Positions 35,312 through 41,481 of a DNA stretch of 64,000 nucleotides are shown here, piece by piece (position 1 is the first letter of the stretch; every line of letters starts with the position of its first letter). The position numbers and the translations under genes are program-made. Origin of the DNA: Achromobacter sp. AONIH1 (lineage in GTDB: Bacteria > Pseudomonadota > Gammaproteobacteria > Burkholderiales > Burkholderiaceae_B). The stretch covers positions 1,116,001 to 1,180,000 of the forward strand of contig NZ_CP026124.1 in the NCBI RefSeq assembly GCF_002902905.1. The letters are read 5' to 3'. A model generated the notes under the pieces. The model did no database searches. It worked only from the letters and a program-made list of their open reading frames with translations, and was not told the origin of the DNA.

Positions 35312-35692
35312 GTTGCGCACTCTAGTGCTTGTTTGCACAGTCGGCCCGGATATCGGCAGACCAGCAAACATGAATTTTACTGTACGCCGAAATATTTCCT
35401 CGGGCAACCGAGAGGACGGACGGTTGTTGTATGGCCGTCATCGTGCGGGAACTGTCACATATCTGCGGGCATTTTGCTTTCAGAATGAATGATTCGGCAG
35501 GTCGGACAAGGGGCAGGTTGGGAGGTATTCCTGACCCGCCCCTTTTTTCGCAGTGCTATTACAACGGGCATAGGCCTGTTGCTGAGCCTGTGTCGGAGGG
35601 ACGAAATGCTCACTGTCGCCAGGCAGAAGGCGATGCTCCTGGGCTAAGTTCACAGTTGCCGCACTAGCAGTAACTCCGATTTATGAGTATCG
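35312..35692. other. Intergenic region with orphan terminator, no gene seen
   Basis: About 380 bases between smg (minus) and the toxin operon (plus), with lower GC than the neighbours. It should hold the smg promoter. The only strong element is a plus-strand terminator at 35508-35547 with no upstream plus-strand gene. A 60-codon open frame starting at 35310 lacks a ribosome site and family likeness, and I did not accept it. Confidence 0.5.
35508..35547 (+). terminator. Orphan rho-independent terminator
   Basis: A GGGGC...GCCCC hairpin with an extended, partly mismatched stem is followed directly by TTTTTT on the plus strand. No accepted plus-strand gene lies upstream within 1.5 kb, so the transcript it ends may be a small RNA or an antisense transcript leaving the smg region. 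Confidence 0.65.
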
Positions 35693-35721
35693 AAAACTAT
35701 ACCCGTTTCGGGTATAGTTTT
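35693..35721. promoter_or_regulatory. Perfect 13-base inverted repeat, toxin-antitoxin operator
   Basis: AAAACTATACCCG / CGGGTATAGTTTT with a 3-base spacer TTT, ending 9 bases before the toxin ATG. The length and symmetry match an operator for the helix-turn-helix antitoxin, giving autoregulation. It also argues that the toxin starts at 35731 and not at an earlier ATG (35683), which would run through the palindrome. Confidence 0.85.
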
Positions 35722-35730
35722 GGGATAGTG

Positions 35731-36114
35731 ATGACGCGTACTTTCAAACGCAGGGATTTTGCGCGCTGGCAGGCACGCGAGAAATTGGCCGACGCCGCGT
35801 TGTGCAAGGCGGTTCAGGAGATGGAGAGCGGCTTGGTCGATGCGAATCTGGGCGGTGGTCTCTACAAGCAGCGGGTCGCCCGCTGCGGCGCAGGCAAGCG
35901 CGGCGGCTATCGAACCCTGCTGTCGGCCCGGATCGGCAAGCGCCACATATTCCTGCACGGGTTTCCCAAGCGCGACAAGGCGAACATCACAAGGGAAGAA
36001 ACGCAGGCGTTGCAATTCGCGGGCAAGGTGTTCCTGGAGCTGTCCGCCGATGCGCTTGCGACTGCCCTGAGCCTGGGCGTGCTACTGGAGGTACCTTGTG
36101 AGCAAGATCATTGA
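35731..36114 (+). CDS. RelE-family toxin (type II toxin-antitoxin)
   Basis: A 127-residue protein of the PF06296 RelE-like family. It contains MTRTFKRRDFARWQAREKLA, then ALCKAVQEMESGLVDANLGGG, LYKQRVARCGAGKRGGYRTLL and IFLHGFPKRDKANIT, an order seen in HigB-like toxins encoded before their antitoxin. Likely an mRNA interferase that cuts translated mRNA. The stop overlaps the antitoxin start by 17 bases. The ATG at 35731 is set by the operator palindrome; a GTG sits one codon earlier. Confidence 0.88.
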   Translation: MTRTFKRRDFARWQAREKLADAALCKAVQEMESGLVDANLGGGLYKQRVARCGAGKRGGYRTLLSARIGKRHIFLHGFPKRDKANITREETQALQFAGKVFLELSADALATALSLGVLLEVPCEQDH

Positions 36115-36400
36115 ATCCCTGCGTGGCGACCTGGCTGCGCTGCACGAAGCGGGCGCGATCAGCAAGGTGACGATGCGTCAGTTCGACGCGATCTGTCCAG
36201 CGCCGGTGCGGGAATTCGAGGCGGCCGACATCAAGCGCCTGCGCGACTCCCTGAAGTTCAGCCAGCCAGTGTTCGCGCTGCATTTGCACACCACCGCTTC
36301 GACAGTGCGCAAGTGGGAGCAGGGCGAAACCCGCCCTGCCGGCCCCGCGCTCAAGCTGCTCAATGTCATCGCGGACAAGGGGCTGCAGGCTATTCTCTGA
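36098..36400 (+). CDS. Helix-turn-helix antitoxin (HigA-like)
   Basis: A 100-residue XRE-type antitoxin partner. N-terminal toxin-binding part (SLRGDLAALHEAGAISK), then helix-turn-helix LRDSLKFSQPVFALHLHTTASTVRKWEQGETRP split around residues 48-80, ending PALKLLNVIADKGLQAIL. GTG start at 36098 with a clear ribosome site (ctggaggtacc). It neutralises the toxin and probably binds the 13-base inverted repeat. Toxin-first gene order is that of higBA. Confidence 0.9.
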   Translation: MSKIIESLRGDLAALHEAGAISKVTMRQFDAICPAPVREFEAADIKRLRDSLKFSQPVFALHLHTTASTVRKWEQGETRPAGPALKLLNVIADKGLQAIL

Positions 36401-36505
36401 TGGCCTGCGGTGCCGCGTGGCCGCAGGCCGATGGCTTGCGACTGTTAACGAAGCGTATCGACGTTGGCAAGGCTGGGGCCGCATCGGCCCCAGCACCGGC
36501 CAGGT

Positions 36506-38530
36506 TCAAGCCGGCCGCAGCGCGTTTTCCCGCTTCAGTTCCGCCAGCTGCCGGATGAACACCGGGATGCAGATGGCCAGACCGATCAGTCCGCTCATCA
36601 GGCCGGGGATGATGGTCAGCAGCGCGCCCACCGTGCACAGCCAGCGTTCCCAGCTTTTCATGCCGACCAGCATGTAGCGCGAGAAGGCCGCCGACAGCAG
36701 CACCAGGCCGACCATGCAGCCGACCAGGGTCACGAAGAAGTCGTACCAGGTGAAGCCCTGCACCGAGATCAGCAGCGACGGCGAGAACACGAACACGAAA
36801 GGCACGATCAGCTTGGTGATGCCCAGCCTGAAGGCCGTATTGCCGGTCTTGAACGGATCGCTGCCCGCCATGCCCGCCGCCGCATAGGCCGCCAGCGCCA
36901 CCGGCGGCGTGATGTCCGCCAGGATGCCGAAATAGAACACGAAGAAGTGCGCCGCGATGGGCTGCACGCCCAGCTGCACCAGCGTGGGCGCGGCCACCGC
37001 CACCATGATCAGGTAGTTGGCCGTGGTGGGAATGCCGCAGCCCATCAGGATGCAGACCAGACCGGTCATGATCAGCGCCGCGATCAGCGTCAGCGTCTGC
37101 ATGTTGGCGATCGCTTCCGGGATGAAGGCCGAGGCCCCGCCCGCCAGCGATTGCGCCGCCGAGATCACGATGTACGAGATCTTGAAGCCCACGCCCGTCA
37201 GCGTGACCACGCCGATCACGATGCCCACCGTGCCCGCCGCCGCGCCCACCGCCAGCGCGTACTTGGCGCCGGTCTCGAAGGCCTCGTACAGGTCGCGCAG
37301 GCGCAGGCGCTGGAACGGATTGAGCAGGCCCACGATGATGCAGCCCGTGATGCCGGCGAAGGCCGCCAGGTACGGCGTGCGGCCGCTGGCCAGCACGCCG
37401 ATTAGCAGGATCAGCGGGATCAGCGTCGGCCAGCGCTTCTTGAACGACTCGCGCAGCTTGGGCATTTCCTCGTTCGTCAGCCCGCGCAGCCCTTCGCGCT
37501 TGGCCTCGAAGTGGACCTGCATGAACATGCCGAAGAAGTACAGGAAGGCCGGGAAGATGCCGGCGATGGCGATCTGCTGGTACGGGATGCCCAGGAACTC
37601 GATCATCAGGAACGCGGCCGCGCCCATGATGGGCGGCGTGATCTGCCCGCCCGTGCTGCTGGCGGCCTCGACGCCGGCGGCGAAGTGCCTCGGATAGCCG
37701 ATGCGGATCATGGCCGGGATGGTCAGCGAGCCCACCGTGACCGCGTTGGCCACCGACGAGCCCGACAGCATGCCGAACATGGCCGAGCCGAACACCGACA
37801 CCTTGGCCGGGCCGCCCGCGTAGCGGCCGGCGATGGTCGAGGCCACGTCCAGGAACAGCTGGCCCAGGCCGATGCGCGTGGCCAGCACGCCGAACAGCAC
37901 GAAGTGGAACACGTAGGTCGCCACCACGCCCACCGCCACGCCGTACACGCCCTGGCTGGTCAGGTACATGTGGTTGACAATCTGCGGCCAGGTATTGCCC
38001 GCGTGCTTGAGCAGGCCGGGGAAGTACGGCCCGAACATGGCATAGGCCATGAACACCAGCGCGATGATGGGCAGCGGCCAGCCCATGGCGCGGCGCGTGG
38101 CTTCCAGCAGGCCCACCAGCAGGATCGAGCCCATCAGCACATCCACCGGCAGCGGATTGCCCACGCGGAACGCCAGGTCCTCGAAGATGTAGGGGATGTA
38201 CAGCACCGACAGCGCCAGCGCGATCGCCATGGCCCAGTCGTACAGCGGCACGCCGCCGGGAGCGAACCAGGTGGACTTGGGCTGGCGCTGGTAGTGCGAC
38301 TTCGAGAAGCCGAACACCAGGAAGATCAGGCTCAGCACGAAGGCCAGGTGCACGCCGCGGTGCGTCGCCTCGCGCAACAGCCCGAAGCCGGCGGTGTAGT
38401 AGTGAAAGAGGGATAGCGCCACCAGCAGCCCGGAGACGATCCAGGTGGCGGTCTTGTCCAGCGGCCGGAAACGGATTTCCGAATCGTACTTTTCCGCCAG
38501 CTGCTGGGTTTTATCGTGGTCTATTTCCAT
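36506..38530 (-). CDS. TRAP transporter fused permease (TAXI type, 4TM/12TM)
   Basis: A 674-residue inner-membrane protein that fuses the small (DctQ-like) and large (DctM-like) TRAP subunits. DctM signatures include SGSSVANAVTVGSLTIPAMIRIGY, ASSTGGQITPPIMGAAAFLM and GCGIPTTANYLIM. ATG at 38530. It works with the TAXI receptor encoded just upstream; Na+ or proton-driven uptake of an organic acid is expected. The 326-base gap to the receptor gene contains a three-hairpin repeat. Confidence 0.94.
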   Translation of the reverse strand: MEIDHDKTQQLAEKYDSEIRFRPLDKTATWIVSGLLVALSLFHYYTAGFGLLREATHRGVHLAFVLSLIFLVFGFSKSHYQRQPKSTWFAPGGVPLYDWAMAIALALSVLYIPYIFEDLAFRVGNPLPVDVLMGSILLVGLLEATRRAMGWPLPIIALVFMAYAMFGPYFPGLLKHAGNTWPQIVNHMYLTSQGVYGVAVGVVATYVFHFVLFGVLATRIGLGQLFLDVASTIAGRYAGGPAKVSVFGSAMFGMLSGSSVANAVTVGSLTIPAMIRIGYPRHFAAGVEAASSTGGQITPPIMGAAAFLMIEFLGIPYQQIAIAGIFPAFLYFFGMFMQVHFEAKREGLRGLTNEEMPKLRESFKKRWPTLIPLILLIGVLASGRTPYLAAFAGITGCIIVGLLNPFQRLRLRDLYEAFETGAKYALAVGAAAGTVGIVIGVVTLTGVGFKISYIVISAAQSLAGGASAFIPEAIANMQTLTLIAALIMTGLVCILMGCGIPTTANYLIMVAVAAPTLVQLGVQPIAAHFFVFYFGILADITPPVALAAYAAAGMAGSDPFKTGNTAFRLGITKLIVPFVFVFSPSLLISVQGFTWYDFFVTLVGCMVGLVLLSAAFSRYMLVGMKSWERWLCTVGALLTIIPGLMSGLIGLAICIPVFIRQLAELKRENALRPA

Positions 38531-38856
38531 AGCCGTATTTCTCTGGGTGATTCCACAAACAGGGCCGCTCGCGGCGGCCCTGCCCATGCGACGCATACCG
38601 CGCCGGACATGCCCGCGTGGCTAGCATGTGTGCTTGCTGATGTGTACCTACTGGCTTGCCTATTGGTTTGCTGCTTCGGATCCTGCATTGGCGCGCCAAG
38701 CTCCGGGCCCTATGCGGGCAGCCAATCGATCGAGCCTCGCGGCATACCCGACGCAAGCCTCCGGCGCTCCCCGATCGCACCGCAGCGGATCCGGCTCCGC
38801 CGGTCCGCCAGCGGGCCCCCTTGAGGGGGAGGCGCCACAGGCGCCTCGGGGGTGGC
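38531..38856. other. Intercistronic gap in the TAXI-TRAP operon
   Basis: Apart from hairpin-repeat copy B, which occupies its receptor-proximal end, this 326-base spacer holds nothing I can name. Either a second promoter for the permease lies here, or both genes share one transcript that is processed at the repeat. Confidence 0.4.
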
Positions 38857-38857
38857 C
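38784..38857. repeat. Dispersed three-hairpin repeat, copy B
   Basis: Same three palindromes as copy A: GCGGATCCGGC-tcc-GCCGGTCCGC, CCCCCTTGAGGGGG, and GAGGCGCC-...-GGCGCCTC. The third stem differs in length and loop from copy A but stays paired, i.e. compensating changes. It lies directly downstream of the TAXI receptor stop and inside the transporter operon. Confidence 0.8.
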
Positions 38858-39819
38858 TATTTCAGCAGGCCGATTTCCTTGTAGAACTTCTCGGCGCCCG
38901 GATGGAACGGAATGCCCGCGCCCTTGATCGCGTTGTCGCGCGTGATCAGCTTGCCCTTGGCGTGGCCGTTGTCCAGCGTCTTGCGGGTGGCGTCGCTGTA
39001 CAGCGCCTTGGTCACTTCATAGACCACGGCCTCCGGCACCTTGGCCGAGCTCACCAGCTGCGCGTTGACGGAAATGGTCTTGACCTCGCCCACGTTCTGG
39101 TAGGTGTTGGCGGCGATGGTGTCGGGCGTGAAGAACTCCTGCTTGGCGCGCAGCGCGTCGATCTCGGGGCCGACCATCGACACGATCTCGATGCCCGCGC
39201 CGCTGGAGGCCAGCTCGGCGATGGCGCCGGCCGGCGCGCCGCCGACGAAGAAGAACGCGTCCAGGCCGCCGTCCTTGAGCTTGTCGCCGGCCTGGTTGGG
39301 CTTCAGGTATTCGGCCTTGATGTCCTTGTCGGTCATGCCGTAGGCGCCCAGGATCAGGCGCACGTCGACCAGCGTGCCCGAGCCGGGCTCGTCCATCGAC
39401 ACGCGCTTGCCCTTCAGGTCGGCCACGCTCTTGATGCCCGAGCCCTTGCGCGCCACCAGGTGGATGCTCTCCGGGTATAGCGTGGCGATCAGGCGCAGGT
39501 CCTGGGCCTTGGGCTTGCCGTCGAAGGTGCCGGTGCCGCTATAGGCCCAGAACGCCACGTCCGACTGCGTGAAACCGGCCTCGAACGAGCCGCCCAGGAT
39601 GCCGTTGATGTTGGCCACCGAGCCATTGGACGCGACCGCCGTGGCGATCAGCTTGCCCGGCTGCGACACCGCGTTGGCGATGATGCCGCCTACCGGGTAG
39701 TAGGTGCCGGCGGTGCCGCCGGTGCCGATACGGAAGAACTGTTGCGCCTGCGCGGCGCCGGCGACGCCGACGGCGGCCGCGGCGAGGGTCAGGGTGGTGA
39801 TCCACTTCTTGAGTTTCAT
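38857..39819 (-). CDS. TAXI-family TRAP transporter substrate-binding protein
   Basis: A 320-residue periplasmic receptor with a Sec signal (MKLKKWITTLTLAAAAVGVA, cleavage after AQA). The mature start FFRIGTGGTAGTYYPVGGII is diagnostic for TAXI receptors, as are LYPESIHLVARKGSGIKSVADL and KGKRVSMDEPGSGT. ATG at 39819 chosen for the signal peptide. First gene of the operon with the fused TRAP permease. Confidence 0.94.
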   Translation of the reverse strand: MKLKKWITTLTLAAAAVGVAGAAQAQQFFRIGTGGTAGTYYPVGGIIANAVSQPGKLIATAVASNGSVANINGILGGSFEAGFTQSDVAFWAYSGTGTFDGKPKAQDLRLIATLYPESIHLVARKGSGIKSVADLKGKRVSMDEPGSGTLVDVRLILGAYGMTDKDIKAEYLKPNQAGDKLKDGGLDAFFFVGGAPAGAIAELASSGAGIEIVSMVGPEIDALRAKQEFFTPDTIAANTYQNVGEVKTISVNAQLVSSAKVPEAVVYEVTKALYSDATRKTLDNGHAKGKLITRDNAIKGAGIPFHPGAEKFYKEIGLLK

Positions 39820-40308
39820 GCGAGCTTCTCCGGTTCTGTGTGTGCTCTGAGTCGGTATGCCTTGCCGTGGCCACGCCGCCGGCAAGGACGATGCCTGCAT
39901 GCCGCGCTGCGCCTTGGGGCGGAGCCCGAGGGCGGCATGTCGGCACAGGGCCCTTGCGTCATCTCCGTCGCGCGGGCCGTCCGTTCCCCTTGATATCTTT
40001 CCGCCGCGCGCCGTGGCCCGAAGCGGAAAAGCCCCTTTTGTCAGGCCTGATGAACAGGCAAGCGCGGGGGCGTTTGTTGTGATGAAATTCTGTCATGCTG
40101 TCCCCGCCCCGCCAATGGCCGCGGGGCTATGGTTTACCTGGGGGTAGGCTCGCGGTTTGGTTATGGACAGGCGCGCTTTGGTTATGACGAGCCGCGTGTT
40201 CGTGCCTGTATCGCCGGCATGCCGCCCTGCCGCTTTTCCCCACGCATCGCCCGCAGTCGTCAGCCGCCTGATTGTTGAATGTTCGAACGAAAAAACGGAG
40301 CCATCCCG
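39820..40308. other. Divergent intergenic region
   Basis: About 490 bases between the TAXI receptor and the aldolase-like gene. It must hold both promoters. A 10-base direct repeat at 40156-40186 is the only structured element I found; no credible gene. Confidence 0.4.
40156..40186. promoter_or_regulatory. Direct repeat TTTGGTTATG, 21-base spacing
   Basis: Two identical 10-mers start at 40156 and 40177, i.e. 21 bases apart (two helical turns), about 125-150 bases upstream of the aldolase-like gene. The arrangement suits a regulator that binds direct repeats on one DNA face. Confidence 0.45.
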
Positions 40309-41448
40309 ATGTCCCAGGAAGTCATACGCGGCATAGCGCTGCCTCCCGCCGCCCAGCCCGGCGATCCGCTGGCGCGCGTCGACACGCCCAGCCTGGCGCT
40401 GGACCTGGCGGCCTTCGAAGCCAATCTGCGCGCCATGCAGGCCTGGGCCGACCGCCATGGCGTGGCGCTGCGGCCTCACGCCAAGGCCCACAAGTGTCCC
40501 CAGGTCGCGCTGCGCCAGCTGGCGCTGGGCGCACGCGGCATCTGCTGTCAGAAGGTCAGCGAGGCCCTGCCCTTTGTCGCCGCCGGCGTGCGCGACATCC
40601 ACATCAGCAACGAGGTGGTGGGCCCGGCCAAGCTGGCGCTGCTGGCCCAGCTAGCGCGCGCCGCGCGCATCAGCGTCTGCGTCGACAACGCCGCCAACCT
40701 GGCGCAGATCTCGCGGGCCATGGCCGGCGCCGGCGTCGAGGTCGACGTGCTGGTCGAGATTGATGTGGGCCAGGGCCGCTGCGGCGCGTCCGACGAGGCC
40801 ACCGTGCTGGCCCTGGCGCAGCAGGCGCGCGACCTGCCGGGCGTCAACTTCGCCGGCCTGCAGGCCTATCACGGCTCGGTCCAGCACGCCCGCGGCCGCG
40901 AGGAACGCGCCCGCATCTGTCGCGACGCCGCGCGCATCGCCGCGTCCTATGCCCAGCTGCTGCGCGAAAGCGGCATCGCCTGCGACACCATCACCGGCGG
41001 CGGCACCGGCAGCGTCGAGTTCGATGCCGCCAGCGGCGTCTACACCGAGCTGCAGGCCGGTTCCTACGCCTTCATGGACGGCGACTACGGCGCCAACGAA
41101 TGGGGCGGACCGCTGACGTTCCAGCACAGCCTGTTCCTGCTGTCCACCGTGATGAGCACGCCCGCGCCCGATCGCGCCGTGCTCGACGCCGGCCTGAAGT
41201 CCGCCTCCGCCGAATGCGGCCCGCCCGCCGTTTACGGCGAGCCCGGCCTGACCTGCACCGCCATCAACGACGAGCACAGCGTGGTGCGTGTCGAGCCGGG
41301 CGCTAGCGCGCCGGAGCTGGGCGCGGTGTTGCGGCTGGTGCCGGCGCACGTCGATCCGACCTTCAACCTGCATGACGGGCTGGTGGTGTTCCGGGACGGC
41401 GTGGTGGAGGATATCTGGGAGATTTCGGCGCGCGGGTATTCGCGCTGA
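40309..41448 (+). CDS. D-threonine/3-hydroxy-D-aspartate aldolase-like PLP enzyme
   Basis: A 379-residue fold-type III (alanine-racemase-like) PLP protein. It has DTPSLALDLAAFEANL, then LRPHAKAHKCPQVA with the PLP Lys, ITGGGTGSVEFDA and the metal-binding PAHVDPTFNLHD near the C-terminus (His and Asp as in D-threonine aldolase of Alcaligenes). It would cleave a D-3-hydroxyamino acid to glycine and an aldehyde or glyoxylate. ATG at 40309 has a ribosome site (cggagccatcc); an earlier ATG at 40279 does not. Divergent from the TRAP operon, which could import a related compound. Confidence 0.9.
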   Translation: MSQEVIRGIALPPAAQPGDPLARVDTPSLALDLAAFEANLRAMQAWADRHGVALRPHAKAHKCPQVALRQLALGARGICCQKVSEALPFVAAGVRDIHISNEVVGPAKLALLAQLARAARISVCVDNAANLAQISRAMAGAGVEVDVLVEIDVGQGRCGASDEATVLALAQQARDLPGVNFAGLQAYHGSVQHARGREERARICRDAARIAASYAQLLRESGIACDTITGGGTGSVEFDAASGVYTELQAGSYAFMDGDYGANEWGGPLTFQHSLFLLSTVMSTPAPDRAVLDAGLKSASAECGPPAVYGEPGLTCTAINDEHSVVRVEPGASAPELGAVLRLVPAHVDPTFNLHDGLVVFRDGVVEDIWEISARGYSR

Positions 41449-41481
41449 GGGCGCGGCCCGCGCGCCTGCCCGCGATGCCTG

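Noticed and set aside
35310..35492. 60-codon plus-strand open frame ahead of the orphan terminator
   Set aside because: No ribosome site and no family likeness; it overlaps the smg promoter region.
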